This document shows positions 26,843 to 36,841 of a stretch of 64,000 nt of DNA, piece after piece. The first letter of the stretch is position 1. Every line of letters begins with the position of its first letter. The position numbers and the translations under genes are program-made. Source of the DNA: Rhodospirillaceae bacterium SYSU D60007 (GTDB lineage: Bacteria > Pseudomonadota > Alphaproteobacteria > Reyranellales > Reyranellaceae); NCBI GenBank assembly GCA_003574685.1, contig QOCQ01000014.1, forward strand, positions 62,001-126,000, in the 5' to 3' direction. Below the pieces are notes generated by a model that saw only the letters and a program-made list of their open reading frames with translations, had not been told where the DNA came from and searched no databases.

Positions 26843-28218
26843 AGGCGTCAGGCCGGCCCGTACTCCTGGCTGCTGGTGGCACCGGTGGCCATGTCTTTCC
26901 CGCCGAAGCGCTGGCCGGCGAGCTGATGCGCCGCGGTGTGCCACTGGCCCTGATCACCGATCATCGCGGCCACAAATGGCAGGGCGCGCTGGCCGGCCTG
27001 CCGGTGTATCCCATCCATGCCGGCAGTCCCGGCGCCGGCGGACCGCTGCAGCGCTTGCGCAATGTCGCCTCGCTGGGCATCGGCACCCTTCAGGCCGCAA
27101 GATTGCTTGGCCGCCTCGCGCCCGCCGCCGTGGTGGGCTTCGGCGGCTATGCCTGCGTACCGCCCCTGCTGGCGGCGCGCCTGCGGCGGCTGCCGACGCT
27201 CATCCACGAGCAGAACGCGGTGCTGGGCCGTGCCAACCGGCTGGTGGTCGGGCGCCGCACGACCATCGCCACCGCGTTTCCGACGGTACGCTATCTCGCC
27301 TCCGACGACCCGCGCGTGCGCCTGGTGGGCAATCCCGTGCGCGAGGCCATCCGCTCGCTGCGTGATGTGGCCTACATGCCGCCGACTGCCGATGGTGCGC
27401 TGCGCATGGTCGTGATCGGCGGCAGCCAGGGCGCCGCTTCGTTCGGCATCGTCATTCCCGAAGCGGTGGCGGCGCTTCCCGAGGACTTCCGCCGCCGGCT
27501 GAAGCTGGCGCAGCAATGTCGGCCCGAGGATCTCGAGCGCGTGCGCGCCTTCTATGCCGCGCGCGGCATCGATGCCGAGTGCCAGCCGTTCTTTTCAGAC
27601 TTCCCGGCCCGTCTGGCCGGGGCCCACCTCGTCGTCGCGAGGGCGGGAGCGTCGACAGTCGCCGAACTCACAACATCAGGTCGGCCAGCGGTCCTCGTCC
27701 CCTTCCCCCACGCAACCGAGGACCATCAGCGCGCGAACGCCACGGCGGTCGACGAGGTGGGCGCCTCCATCCTGCTGCCACACGAGCAGTTCACCTCCGA
27801 TGCGCTACGGTCTCACCTTGAGGTGCTGTTCGGCGAGCCGGCGCGGCTGTCACGCATGGCCGCCGCTGCATATGCCGCCGGCCGCCCCGATGCCGCCCGC
27901 GATCTCGCGGACCTGGTGGTGGAGCTGATCGCAGGCCGGCCGTTGAAGGCACATTCGGACCTTCCCACCGAGGGAGAAGGCGGTGCGGACCCCTTCTACC
28001 GACGAAGGCCAGAGGATTCGCAAAGGGCACCAATCCGCGCCACGGCACTGCTGTCATCCCGAGCGCAGCGAGGGATCTTTCAACCAGCCTCAAGATCCCT
28101 CGCTGCGCTCGGGATGACAGATGGTCCATATGCGAAAGCCTTGGCCTTTGGAGGCAGCGGAGCGACCGAGGAATACCAACGGACGGACATCGGTGCGAGA
28201 GAAGGAGTCGCGGCATGA
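26839..28218 (+). CDS. murG: UDP-GlcNAc:lipid I N-acetylglucosaminyltransferase, with repeat-derived tail
   Basis: MurG (GT28) adds GlcNAc to lipid I to form lipid II on the cytoplasmic face of the membrane. The core shows [68 protein letters not shown] and [20 protein letters not shown]. At 459 residues it is about 85 longer than usual. The extra tail after about residue 373 (VVELIAG) has low complexity and includes [11 protein letters not shown] and [11 protein letters not shown]. These are translations of the two arms of a palindromic repeat at 28051-28120. The frame stays open, so the 4-bp overlap with murC is kept. Confidence 0.95.
   Translation: MKASGRPVLLAAGGTGGHVFPAEALAGELMRRGVPLALITDHRGHKWQGALAGLPVYPIHAGSPGAGGPLQRLRNVASLGIGTLQAARLLGRLAPAAVVGFGGYACVPPLLAARLRRLPTLIHEQNAVLGRANRLVVGRRTTIATAFPTVRYLASDDPRVRLVGNPVREAIRSLRDVAYMPPTADGALRMVVIGGSQGAASFGIVIPEAVAALPEDFRRRLKLAQQCRPEDLERVRAFYAARGIDAECQPFFSDFPARLAGAHLVVARAGASTVAELTTSGRPAVLVPFPHATEDHQRANATAVDEVGASILLPHEQFTSDALRSHLEVLFGEPARLSRMAAAAYAAGRPDAARDLADLVVELIAGRPLKAHSDLPTEGEGGADPFYRRRPEDSQRAPIRATALLSSRAQRGIFQPASRSLAALGMTDGPYAKALAFGGSGATEEYQRTDIGAREGVAA
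28051..28120. repeat. Palindromic repeat (family 1) inside the 3' end of murG
   Basis: Two perfect 29-bp inverted arms, 28051-28079 and 28092-28120, surround a 12-nt loop. The left arm begins CTGTCATCCCGAGCG and ends GAGGGATCTT. Weaker pairing continues outside, with AAGGCCAGAGGATTCGCA upstream against TGCGAAAGCCTTGGCCTTT downstream. The motif is related to the repeats at 38590-38714 and 57052-57083. It is read through in frame as part of murG. Confidence 0.9.
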
Positions 28219-29684
28219 GGGCGTTGCCGCTCAGTATCGGCATGATCCATTTCGTGGGCATCGGCGGCATCGGCATGTCGGGCATCGCCGAGGTCCTGCA
28301 CAATCTTGGCTACAAGGTGCAGGGCAGCGACATCGCCGACAACGCCAACTGCAAGCGGCTGGCGGCGCTGGGCATCCGCATCATGATCGGCCATCGTGCC
28401 GACAACGTCGGCAACGCCGAGGTTGTGGTCGTGTCGTCGGCCGTGAAGCCGGACAATCCCGAAGTGCTGGCCGCGCGCGCCCGCTTCGTGCCGGTGGTCC
28501 GTCGCGCCGAGATGCTGGGCGAGCTGATGCGGCTGAAATGGTCGGTGGCGGTGGGCGGCACGCACGGCAAGACCACGACCACATCGATGATCGCCTCGCT
28601 GCTCGATGCGGCGCATTTCGACCCCACCGTCATCAACGGCGGCATCATCAACGCCTACGGCACCAACGCGCGGCTGGGCGGCGGCGACTGGATGGTGGTT
28701 GAGTCTGACGAATCGGACGGCTCGTTCCTTCGGTTGCCGGCGACCATCGCGGTGGTCACCAACATCGACCCCGAGCACCTCGACCATTACGGCAGCTTCG
28801 ACTCCGTTCGCGAGGCTTTCGTTACCTTCGTCGAGAACATACCGTTCTACGGCTTCGCTGTGCTCTGCTTTGATCATCCCGAGGTGCAGGCCATCATCCC
28901 GCGCGTGTCGGACCGGCGCATCGTCACCTACGGGCTTGGCGCCAATGCCGATGTGCGTGCCGTGGACCTGCGGCTCGACCGGGAAGGCGCGGACTTCAAC
29001 GTGGTCGTGACCAACCGCGCCACCAACGAGGAGCGTACCATCCGCGACCTGCGCCTGCCGATGTTCGGCCAGCACAACGTGCAGAACGCGCTGGCCGCCA
29101 TCGCCGTGGCGGTCGAAATGGGCATCGAGGACGACACCATCCGCAGCGGTCTGGGCAATTTCTCCGGCGTGCGGCGGCGCTTCACCAGGACTGGCGAGGC
29201 CCACGGTATCACCGTGATCGACGATTACGGCCACCACCCGGTGGAGATCGCCGCCGTCCTGCGCGCCGCGCGTCAGGCCTATGGGGGCTCAGGCCAGGTG
29301 ATCGCCGTGGTGCAGCCACACCGCTTTACCCGCCTGCGCGACCTGAAGGACGAGTTCGCCCGCTGCTTCGGCGACGCTGATCTGGTCATCGTGGCCGATG
29401 TCTATCCGGCCGGCGAACAGCCGATCGAGGGCGTCAGCAAGGAGATGCTGATCGAGCGCATGTTGCGCGCCGGCCATGGCAGGGTGATGGCCCTGTCCTC
29501 GCCCCAGGAACTGCCGGATCTGATCTGGAGTGTGGCGCGGCCGGGCGATGTCGTGATCTGCCTGGGTGCGGGCAACATCACCGGCTGGGCCTATGCCTTG
29601 CCGGGGCAGTTGCGCGAACGGGCAGTAGCGCGCCCCGTGCCGCGTATCGTGGTGCATAACAGTCCGGGGAGCCGCCCGGGATGA
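28215..29684 (+). CDS. murC: UDP-MurNAc:L-alanine ligase
   Basis: MurC adds L-Ala, the first stem residue. The 489-residue protein has the N-terminal [33 protein letters not shown], the ATP loop [48 protein letters not shown] and the C-terminal [20 protein letters not shown], all characteristic. GAAGGAG lies ahead of the ATG, which overlaps the murG stop by 4 bp. The murC stop in turn overlaps murB. Confidence 0.97.
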   Translation: MRALPLSIGMIHFVGIGGIGMSGIAEVLHNLGYKVQGSDIADNANCKRLAALGIRIMIGHRADNVGNAEVVVVSSAVKPDNPEVLAARARFVPVVRRAEMLGELMRLKWSVAVGGTHGKTTTTSMIASLLDAAHFDPTVINGGIINAYGTNARLGGGDWMVVESDESDGSFLRLPATIAVVTNIDPEHLDHYGSFDSVREAFVTFVENIPFYGFAVLCFDHPEVQAIIPRVSDRRIVTYGLGANADVRAVDLRLDREGADFNVVVTNRATNEERTIRDLRLPMFGQHNVQNALAAIAVAVEMGIEDDTIRSGLGNFSGVRRRFTRTGEAHGITVIDDYGHHPVEIAAVLRAARQAYGGSGQVIAVVQPHRFTRLRDLKDEFARCFGDADLVIVADVYPAGEQPIEGVSKEMLIERMLRAGHGRVMALSSPQELPDLIWSVARPGDVVICLGAGNITGWAYALPGQLRERAVARPVPRIVVHNSPGSRPG

Positions 29685-30634
29685 CCGCGCTGGCCCAGAA
29701 AGGCGCGCACCTGATCGACCGGTTGCCGCGTGTGCGCGGCCGGCTGACGGCTGACGCGCCGCTGGCGACCGTCACCTGGTTCCGTGTCGGCGGTCCTGCG
29801 GAAGTCTTGTTCCGGCCGGCGGACGCCGACGATCTCGCGGCCTTCCTCGCCGGCACGCCCCCCGACGTGCCGGTAACCGTCCTGGGCGTCGCCTCAAACC
29901 TGCTCGTGCGCGACGGGGGCATTCCTGGCGTGGTGATCCGGCTGCTGCGTGGCTTCACGGACATCCGGGTCGAGGGCGAGCGCATCGTCGCCGGCGCCGG
30001 CGCCCTTGACCTCAACGTGGCGCTGAGCGCACGCGAGCACAGCATTGCCGGGCTGGAGTTCCTGAGCGGCGTTCCCGGTACCATCGGCGGCGCGCTGCGC
30101 ATGAATGCCGGAGCGTATGGCGGCGAAATGAAGGACGTGGTCGAGCGCGCCGAGGCGATCGACCGGCAGGGACGACGGCTCGACTTGTCGCCGACCGAGC
30201 TTGGCTTCACCTATCGCCACTGCGCGCTGCCGCCATCCGTGGTCTTCACTTCGGCCACGCTGCGGGGCCGCACAGGCGCGCCGGGCGAGATCGCGGCGCG
30301 CATCGCCGAAATTGACCGGACGCGCGGTGAGACGCAGCCGCGCAGCCGCACGGGGGGTTCGACCTTCACCAATCCGCCTGGCGACAGTGCCTGGCGGCTG
30401 ATTGACGCTGCTGGCTGCCGCGGGCTCAAGGTGGGCGGTGCGCAGGTTTCCGAGAAGCACTGCAATTTCCTCATCAACACTGGCGAGGCGACGGCGCGCG
30501 ACATCGAGGCCCTCGGCGAAGAGGTGCGCCGCCGCGTCTACGAGGCATCCGGCATCGCGCTGCACTGGGAGATCATGCGGGTTGGCGTCGCGCGCGCCGG
30601 TGAAGCACCCGTCGTATCCGGAGCGCCGTCATGA
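29681..30634 (+). CDS. murB: UDP-N-acetylenolpyruvoylglucosamine reductase
   Basis: MurB is the FAD/NADPH enzyme that makes UDP-MurNAc. The 317-residue protein shows [20 protein letters not shown], the FAD-binding [39 protein letters not shown], and [20 protein letters not shown] with the Ser proton donor of this MurB type. The ending [16 protein letters not shown]-like block ([11 protein letters not shown]) is also typical. It overlaps murC and ddlB by 4 bp each. Confidence 0.96.
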   Translation: MTALAQKGAHLIDRLPRVRGRLTADAPLATVTWFRVGGPAEVLFRPADADDLAAFLAGTPPDVPVTVLGVASNLLVRDGGIPGVVIRLLRGFTDIRVEGERIVAGAGALDLNVALSAREHSIAGLEFLSGVPGTIGGALRMNAGAYGGEMKDVVERAEAIDRQGRRLDLSPTELGFTYRHCALPPSVVFTSATLRGRTGAPGEIAARIAEIDRTRGETQPRSRTGGSTFTNPPGDSAWRLIDAAGCRGLKVGGAQVSEKHCNFLINTGEATARDIEALGEEVRRRVYEASGIALHWEIMRVGVARAGEAPVVSGAPS

Positions 30635-31563
30635 GCAAGACGGTAGCGGTTCTCAAGGGTGGCTGGTCGCCCGAGCGGGAGGTGTCGCTGACCACGGGGC
30701 GTGCCTGTGCCGATGCCCTGCGCGAGGCCGGTTACACCGTGGTGGAGCTGGATGTCACGCGGGACCTGCGGGCGCTGGTCGATGCGCTGCGGCCAACCGG
30801 TAGCGGCGGGCCTGACGTCGTCTTCAATGCCCTGCACGGCAAGTGGGGCGAAGATGGCTGCGTACAGGGCGTGCTGGAGATTCTGGCCATCCCTTATACC
30901 CATTCGGGCGTGCTGGCGTCGGCGCTGGCGATGGACAAGCCGATGGCGCGCAAGGTGTTCACCGATATCGGGCTACGTTGTCCCGAGGGTGTCGTGGTGG
31001 AGCGGCGCACGCTGCTGTCCGGCGATCCCATGCCGCGCCCCTATGTCGTCAAGCCGGTCGATCAGGGCTCAAGCGTCGGGGTGCATATCGTCGGGCAGGG
31101 CGACAACCTGGCGGCGGTGGAGGCCGCGGAGGCGCGGTTCGGCGAGCGTGTCCTGGTCGAGCGCTACATTCCCGGGCGTGAGCTGACCGTGGCGGTGATG
31201 GGCGATCGTCCGGTTGCGGTCACGGAGCTGCGCCCGCGCGTGAAGTTCTACGACTACGAAGCCAAGTACACCGAAGGGATTACCGAGCATCTCGTGCCGG
31301 CGCCGATCGAACGCACCGTCTACGACGAGGCGATGCGGTGGGCGCTGGCGGCCCATCAGGCGCTGCGCTGCGAAGGCCTCACACGCGCCGACTTCCGCTG
31401 GGATGATTCGCAGGCCGGCACCGAGGGGCTCTACATCCTGGAGCTCAATACCCAGCCGGGCATGACGCCGCTGTCGCTGGCGCCCGAGCAGGCGAAGTGG
31501 TCGGGCATGTCGTTTCCTCAGCTTATGCGCTGGATGGTGGAGAACGCGCGATGTCCGGCGTGA
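30631..31563 (+). CDS. ddlB: D-alanine--D-alanine ligase
   Basis: An ATP-grasp ligase making the D-Ala-D-Ala used by MurF. The 310-residue protein has [94 protein letters not shown] and the catalytic, metal-binding [20 protein letters not shown]. Its last 13 bp overlap the start of ftsQ, so the two are coupled. Confidence 0.96.
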   Translation: MSKTVAVLKGGWSPEREVSLTTGRACADALREAGYTVVELDVTRDLRALVDALRPTGSGGPDVVFNALHGKWGEDGCVQGVLEILAIPYTHSGVLASALAMDKPMARKVFTDIGLRCPEGVVVERRTLLSGDPMPRPYVVKPVDQGSSVGVHIVGQGDNLAAVEAAEARFGERVLVERYIPGRELTVAVMGDRPVAVTELRPRVKFYDYEAKYTEGITEHLVPAPIERTVYDEAMRWALAAHQALRCEGLTRADFRWDDSQAGTEGLYILELNTQPGMTPLSLAPEQAKWSGMSFPQLMRWMVENARCPA

Positions 31564-32573
31564 GCTCCACCCATGGCCGCGACATCGATGTGCGGCCCCG
31601 GCGCGGCAGCAGCCGCCGTCCCGGTTCGCCGCGTCCCGGCACCGCGCGCCCGGCGACGCGCAAGGGGCGCGCGGCGCGGCATCCGGCGCCACCCTGGCGC
31701 GCGGCCTTGTTGCTGGGCATCGTGGTCGCCGTTTTGGGCGCGGGGGCCATCGGCGGCTATGTGCTGTGGCGGGGCGGACATGTGGAGAATGTGCGTGCCT
31801 GGGCCGAGTCCGTGCTGGATGGCGTTGCGGGCTTCGCGCCCTTTCCGTTGCAGGACGTGACGGTCGAGGGCCGGCGGCATGTCACCAAGGATGCGATCCT
31901 GAAGTCGCTGGACGTGCGCCGCGGCCAGTCGCTGATGTCCATCGACCTGCAGGCGGCGCGCGAGCGGCTGGAGCAGATCGAATGGGTCGAGCACGCCGCG
32001 GTCGAGCGGCGTTGGCCGGATACCATCCATGTCACCCTGCGCGAGCGCAGCGCTGTTGCGCTCTGGCAGAACGAGGTGGTCGCCGCGAACGGCACGCGGA
32101 CCACCGAGTACGTCCTGATCGACCGCCTCGGCCGCAAGGTACGCACCGTCGATCCCGCCGAGTCGCAGGTCAGGCTGCTGCTGGCTGGCCGGGGCGCCCC
32201 GGAGCACCTTGCCGAACTGCTGCTGTTGCTGCAGGACGCCCGGCCGATCCGGCAGCGCCTGCGGGCGGCCGTCTATGTCGGCCAGCGCCGCTGGAACCTG
32301 ATGCTGGAGGACGGCCTCACCATCAAGCTGCCGGCCGACGATGCCGGAGCGGCCTTGCAGCGTCTCATCGCGCTGGACAAGAGCGATCGCCTGCTGGCGC
32401 GTGACCTGTCGGTCGTGGATCTGCGCCTGCCGGGCATGCTCATCCTGCGCCGCGCCGGCCTGCCCGATCCGCTCCAGTCGGCCGGCGAGGGGTCGCCCGC
32501 TGCGGTGCCCGCCGTGAAGCCGGCCGACGCCAACCGCAAGGCCGCGACGGGGAACAGCAGCCATGGGCGCTGA
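31551..32573 (+). CDS. ftsQ: Cell division protein FtsQ
   Basis: A bitopic divisome protein linking early and late components through FtsB and FtsL. The 340-residue protein has a long basic cytoplasmic region (DVRPRRGSSRRPGSPRPG), one membrane helix (LLLGIVVAVLGAGAIGGYVL), then a periplasmic POTRA domain (FPLQDVTVEGRRHVTKDAIL) and the FtsQ beta domain (VERRWPDTIHVTLRERSAVA, DLSVVDLRLPGMLILR). The start at ATG 31551 is preferred to ATG 31497 because the earlier start would overlap ddlB much more. A 114-bp gap follows before ftsA. Confidence 0.93.
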   Translation: MSGVSSTHGRDIDVRPRRGSSRRPGSPRPGTARPATRKGRAARHPAPPWRAALLLGIVVAVLGAGAIGGYVLWRGGHVENVRAWAESVLDGVAGFAPFPLQDVTVEGRRHVTKDAILKSLDVRRGQSLMSIDLQAARERLEQIEWVEHAAVERRWPDTIHVTLRERSAVALWQNEVVAANGTRTTEYVLIDRLGRKVRTVDPAESQVRLLLAGRGAPEHLAELLLLLQDARPIRQRLRAAVYVGQRRWNLMLEDGLTIKLPADDAGAALQRLIALDKSDRLLARDLSVVDLRLPGMLILRRAGLPDPLQSAGEGSPAAVPAVKPADANRKAATGNSSHGR

Positions 32574-32687
32574 CGCTCCGGGGCTGTCCGGGGAACGCTC
32601 GTTACCCTCTCCGCGCCTTCGCGGGAAGAAGGCATGAAGTGACAGGATTTGGGGTAGTCTGCGTCAACGATAAAGAAGTGTGGTGGA

Positions 32688-33935
32688 GTGCGTACCGTGG
32701 CAAAGACAAGAAACGGCATCGTGGCGGCGCTCGATATCGGGACGAGCAAGGTCGTGTGCTTTGTGGCCCGCATCGATGGCGCCGGGGTGCGGGTGATCGG
32801 CATCGGGCATCATGCGGCGGCGGGGCTGCGGGCCGGCAACATCGTGGACATGGAGCAGGCCACGCGGGCCATTTCGTCGGCCGTCAGCGCTGCCGAGGAG
32901 ATGTGCGGGGAGACCATCCGCGAGGTGATCGTCGGCGTGGGCGGCGGCCAGCCGGCCTCGCACAACCAGTCGCTGGAGGTGCAGGTCGGCCATCACGAGA
33001 TCGGCGAGCGCGACGTGCGCCGCCTGCTGGCGCAGATCCACCTGCCGGCCGAAACCTCGGACCGCGACCTTATCCACACCCTGCCGGTCGGCTATGCCAT
33101 TGACGGCAACCCCGTGCTGGAGCCGCGCGGCATGTATGGCGAACGGCTGGGCGTCGATATCCATCTGGTGACGGCGGCGAGCGGCGCGATGCGCAACCTC
33201 GCCGTCTGCATCAAGCGCGCCCATCTCGATATCGCCGACCGGGTGGTCACGTCCTTTGCTGCTGGACTCGCCACCCTGGTGCCCGACGAGCGCAAGCTCG
33301 GCGCCACGGTGATCGACATGGGCGGCGGCACCACCTCCATCGCGGTGTTCCACGAGGACCACCTGGTGCACGTCGATTCGATCCCGATCGGCGGCAACCA
33401 TGTCACCAGCGACATCGCGCGCGGCCTCTCCACGCCGCTGGCCGATGCCGAGCGCATGAAGACCCTGATCGGCCGGGCGCGGGCGCGGCCGAACGACGAA
33501 TATGACATTATCGACGTGCCGCTGATCGGCGAGCAGGAACGCACCACGCCCAACCACGTGCCGCGCTCGATCCTGGTCGGCATCATCCGGCCGCGCATCG
33601 AGGAGACCCTGGAGCTGGTCCGCAGCCGCCTGGAGGCCAGCGGCATCGGCCGACTCGCTGGCGGTCGCGCGGTGCTGGTCGGCGGCGCCAGCCAGCTTGA
33701 CGGCCTGCCCGAAGTCGCCGGCGAAATTCTCAACAAGAAGGTTCGCCTCGGCGGTCCCCTGCGCATGCCCGGCCTCGCCGAGTCGCTGGCCGGTCCGCCC
33801 TTTGCGGGCTGCGCCGGGCTGCTGGTGCATGCCGCCCGGCAGATGCAGGCGGCAAGCCAGACCCAGAGCGCGCCGTCCGAAACGCCAACCAGCCGCTTCG
33901 GGCGAATTGGCAGTTGGATAAGGGATAATTTTTAG
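32688..33935 (+). CDS. ftsA: Cell division protein FtsA
   Basis: An actin-fold ATPase that tethers FtsZ to the membrane. The 415-residue protein has [20 protein letters not shown] (phosphate 1), [14 protein letters not shown], the FtsA-specific 1C region with [14 protein letters not shown], the second phosphate loop [37 protein letters not shown] and the C-terminal amphipathic helix [13 protein letters not shown] that binds the membrane. A GTG at 32688 is used, and a GTG at 32697 is an alternative. The 114-bp gap from ftsQ leaves room for a separate promoter. Confidence 0.97.
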   Translation: MRTVAKTRNGIVAALDIGTSKVVCFVARIDGAGVRVIGIGHHAAAGLRAGNIVDMEQATRAISSAVSAAEEMCGETIREVIVGVGGGQPASHNQSLEVQVGHHEIGERDVRRLLAQIHLPAETSDRDLIHTLPVGYAIDGNPVLEPRGMYGERLGVDIHLVTAASGAMRNLAVCIKRAHLDIADRVVTSFAAGLATLVPDERKLGATVIDMGGGTTSIAVFHEDHLVHVDSIPIGGNHVTSDIARGLSTPLADAERMKTLIGRARARPNDEYDIIDVPLIGEQERTTPNHVPRSILVGIIRPRIEETLELVRSRLEASGIGRLAGGRAVLVGGASQLDGLPEVAGEILNKKVRLGGPLRMPGLAESLAGPPFAGCAGLLVHAARQMQAASQTQSAPSETPTSRFGRIGSWIRDNF

Positions 33936-34074
33936 TCTAGAATCGGGACTGGGACTGGCAATCCCCAACGGCCTTCAAGAACCAAGGCCGGTGTCGTCGA
34001 AGGTTCCAGAACATCAATGGGATCACGGCGGCTCCGACGCAGATAACCCCCTCGTCTTCGCCTGGAGAATGCCA

Positions 34075-35847
34075 ATGACAATCAGCCTGTCGCTCCCACA
34101 GTCGGAGTCCGACCTCGCGCCGCGCATAACCGTCATCGGCGTCGGTGGCGCCGGCGGCAACGCCGTCAACAACATGATCTCCTCGTCGCTGGAAGGCGTC
34201 GAGTTCGTCGTCGCCAATACCGACGCGCAGGCGCTCGGCCAGTCGCTGGCCGACCGCCGCATCCAGCTCGGCATCAGCATCACCCAGGGTCTCGGCGCCG
34301 GCGCCCGGCCCGCGGTCGGCAAGCAGGCCGCCGAGGAGGCGCTGCCTGAGCTGATGAAGGCGCTGGAAGGCTCGAACATGGTGTTCGTCACCGCCGGCAT
34401 GGGCGGCGGCACCGGCACGGGCGCCGCGCCGGTGATCGCCCAGGCGGCGCGAGACCAGGGCATCCTCACGGTCGGCGTGGTGACCAAGCCATTCCACTTC
34501 GAGGGCCGGCGCCGCATGGCGATGGCCGACGATGGGCTGATCGAGCTCGAAAAATACGTCGATACGCTCATCATCATTCCCAACCAGAACCTGTTCAAGA
34601 TCGCCAACGAAAAGACGACCTTCGCCGATGCCTTCAAGATGGCCGACGATGTGCTCTACTCGGGCGTGCGCGGTGTCACCGACCTGATGGTGATGCCGGG
34701 CCTGATTAACCTCGACTTCGCCGACATCCGCACGGTGATGGGCGAGATGGGCAAAGCGATGATGGGAACCGGCGAGGCCGAGGGCCCCGACCGTGCCCGC
34801 GCCGCGGCCGAGGCAGCGATCTCGAACCCGCTGCTCGAGGACGCCTCGATGAAAGGCGCCAAGGGCGTGCTGATCAATATCACCGGCGGCCTCGACATGA
34901 CGCTGCTGGAGGTCGACGAGGCGGCCAACCGCATCCGCGAGGAAGTCGACCCCGACGCCAATATCATCTTCGGCTCGACCTTCGATGCCGCCATGCAGGG
35001 CCGCATGCGCGTGTCGGTGGTCGCGACCGGCATCTCGGCCGCCGTGATGCACCAGCCCGAGCCGAAGTATCTCAACATCGACCGGGGGCTGCCGACCGGC
35101 CAGCCGCACCTTCAGCGGGTGGTGCCTCGCCCGCCGGCTGCCGTTGCCATGCCGCCTGCCGCCGTGACGGCGACCGCCGCGCCCGTGGCCGCGCCTGCGC
35201 CCGTGACCGCGGCAGCCGCGCCCGTGGCCGCCATGGCCGCCGCTGCGGAGCCTGCTCCGGAGCCAGCGCCGATGGTGTCGCCGGCAGCGCCGGTCGCCGC
35301 ACATGCGGCGGCGGCGGAAACCGAGCCCGCGATGCCGGCGGTGGCTGCCGCCGAGCCCGCCAGGCCCGCGGCACCGCCAGCCCCGGCGCATGCCGAATTG
35401 CCTTTGGCGCCGCCGGCACCGTCAGCAGCGGTGGAACCGGCGCCCGTCGTCGCCGCGCCGCCGCCGCCGCCGCCGATTCAGCCACCCGCCGTCAGCTCTC
35501 CCTCTCCGCATGGCTGGCGGGTGACGCAGCGGCCGTCAACGCGTCCTGCACCCGCGGCAGTGCGGGCCGCCGAGCCGGCACGGTCCCCCAACATCTTCCA
35601 GCGGATCACCGGCCTTGTCGGCGGCACCCGTCCGGCGTCGCCGACCGTGCCCGAGGCGATCGAGCCCGTGCTCGGCACGCGTGCCGCGGAACCGCCGCCT
35701 CCGGCGCCTGTCGCGCCGCCGACGCTGCGTCCGGTCGCCAGCTCGACGCAGCCCCGGATCGCCGGGCTTGATCCCGCAGAACGGAAGGTCGTGCGCGACG
35801 AGGATGATCTTCAGATCCCGGCCTTTCTGCGCCGGCAGGCGAACTGA
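34075..35847 (+). CDS. ftsZ: Cell division protein FtsZ
   Basis: The tubulin-like GTPase that forms the Z-ring. The N-terminal GTPase has [20 protein letters not shown], the signature loop [19 protein letters not shown] and [10 protein letters not shown]-like [20 protein letters not shown], then [20 protein letters not shown]. From about residue 330 to 575 there is a very long Pro/Ala/Val linker, giving 590 residues in total. The last residues [14 protein letters not shown] are the conserved tail that binds FtsA and other partners. The start at ATG 34075 follows TGGAGA. The 139-bp gap from ftsA probably holds its own promoter. A strong terminator follows. Confidence 0.98.
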   Translation: MTISLSLPQSESDLAPRITVIGVGGAGGNAVNNMISSSLEGVEFVVANTDAQALGQSLADRRIQLGISITQGLGAGARPAVGKQAAEEALPELMKALEGSNMVFVTAGMGGGTGTGAAPVIAQAARDQGILTVGVVTKPFHFEGRRRMAMADDGLIELEKYVDTLIIIPNQNLFKIANEKTTFADAFKMADDVLYSGVRGVTDLMVMPGLINLDFADIRTVMGEMGKAMMGTGEAEGPDRARAAAEAAISNPLLEDASMKGAKGVLINITGGLDMTLLEVDEAANRIREEVDPDANIIFGSTFDAAMQGRMRVSVVATGISAAVMHQPEPKYLNIDRGLPTGQPHLQRVVPRPPAAVAMPPAAVTATAAPVAAPAPVTAAAAPVAAMAAAAEPAPEPAPMVSPAAPVAAHAAAAETEPAMPAVAAAEPARPAAPPAPAHAELPLAPPAPSAAVEPAPVVAAPPPPPPIQPPAVSSPSPHGWRVTQRPSTRPAPAAVRAAEPARSPNIFQRITGLVGGTRPASPTVPEAIEPVLGTRAAEPPPPAPVAPPTLRPVASSTQPRIAGLDPAERKVVRDEDDLQIPAFLRRQAN

Positions 35848-35889
35848 GGCGTTCCCGGGCCATATCTCCAGGCAGGACGAGGATTTCTC

Positions 35890-35915
35890 GGGGGCCGCAC
35901 GGCCCCCTTTCTTTT
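35890..35915 (+). terminator. Intrinsic terminator after ftsZ
   Basis: GGGGGCC at 35890-35896, loop GCAC and GGCCCCC at 35901-35907 form a perfect 7-bp GC stem, followed by TTTCTTTT at 35908-35915. It lies 43 bp after the ftsZ stop and 71 bp before bamD. It should end the division-cluster transcript and separate it from bamD-recN. Confidence 0.85.
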
Positions 35916-35985
35916 GGCCCCAGGCTTTGCCGTGCGTAGTATAAGCCGCTACACCCTGTCTGAGCCCCAGCCGGAGCGCCCGTCC

Positions 35986-36834
35986 ATGAGCCTGCCGTAC
36001 GTCCCGATCCCAACCGTCCTGCGCGTCTGGCGTGCGGCCGTGCTCGGTGCCGTGTGCGCGCTGGCGCTGGCCGGATGCGGCAGCTCGGACGATGACGACT
36101 CGAACTATGTCGAGCAGCCGGTCGAACAGCTCTACAACAATGCACTCGACGCGCTGGGTGCCAGCCAGTACCGCACGGCCGCCAAGGGATTCGAGGAAGT
36201 CGACCGGCAGCACCCGTACTCCGTCTGGGCGACGAAGGCGCAGATCATGGCCGCCTTCTCGTACTACCAGGCCAACAAGTACGACGATGCGATCCTGGCG
36301 CTGGATCGCTTCATCCAGCTTCACCCCGGACACCGCGACATTGCCTACGCCTACTATCTGAAGGCGCTCTGCTACTACGAGCAGATCGCCGATGTCGGCC
36401 GTGACCAGCGCATCACCGAGCAGGCGCTGAATGCGCTCGCCGATGTGGTCAAGCGCTTCCCCGAGACGGCCTATGCCCGCGACGCACGCCTCAAGGTGGA
36501 CCTCGCCATCGACCATCTCGGCGGCAAGGAGATGGATGTCGGCCGCTTCTACCAGAAGCAGCGCCATTACGTGGCCGCGATCAACCGCTACCGCCAGGTG
36601 TTGGAAAAGTACCAGACGACGACGCACACTCCGGAAGCCCTGCACCGGCTGGTGGAGTGCTACCTTGCGCTGGGCGTGCGGGACGAGGCGCAGATGGCGG
36701 CCGCCGTGCTCGGCCACAACTATCCGGGCAGCGACTGGTATGCCGATACCTACTACATCCTGGAGGGCGTCGACCTGCGGCCCGAGCGCAACGAGGGCTC
36801 GTGGCTGAACCAGCTGTGGAACTCGGTCTTCTGA
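35986..36834 (+). CDS. bamD: Outer-membrane assembly lipoprotein BamD
   Basis: BamD (ComL) is the essential lipoprotein partner of BamA in outer-membrane protein insertion. The 282-residue precursor has a lipoprotein signal (VLGAVCALALAGC) with the lipidated Cys at residue 31. Tandem TPR-like helical repeats follow, with VEQLYNNALDALGASQYRTA, FEEVDRQHPYSVWATKAQIM, FIQLHPGHRDIAYAYYLKAL and VVKRFPETAYARDARLKVDL. The ATG at 35986 is chosen because it places the hydrophobic signal correctly. recN follows after 7 bp, so the two are cotranscribed, an order common in alphaproteobacteria. Confidence 0.96.
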   Translation: MSLPYVPIPTVLRVWRAAVLGAVCALALAGCGSSDDDDSNYVEQPVEQLYNNALDALGASQYRTAAKGFEEVDRQHPYSVWATKAQIMAAFSYYQANKYDDAILALDRFIQLHPGHRDIAYAYYLKALCYYEQIADVGRDQRITEQALNALADVVKRFPETAYARDARLKVDLAIDHLGGKEMDVGRFYQKQRHYVAAINRYRQVLEKYQTTTHTPEALHRLVECYLALGVRDEAQMAAAVLGHNYPGSDWYADTYYILEGVDLRPERNEGSWLNQLWNSVF

Positions 36835-36841
36835 GCGACCT

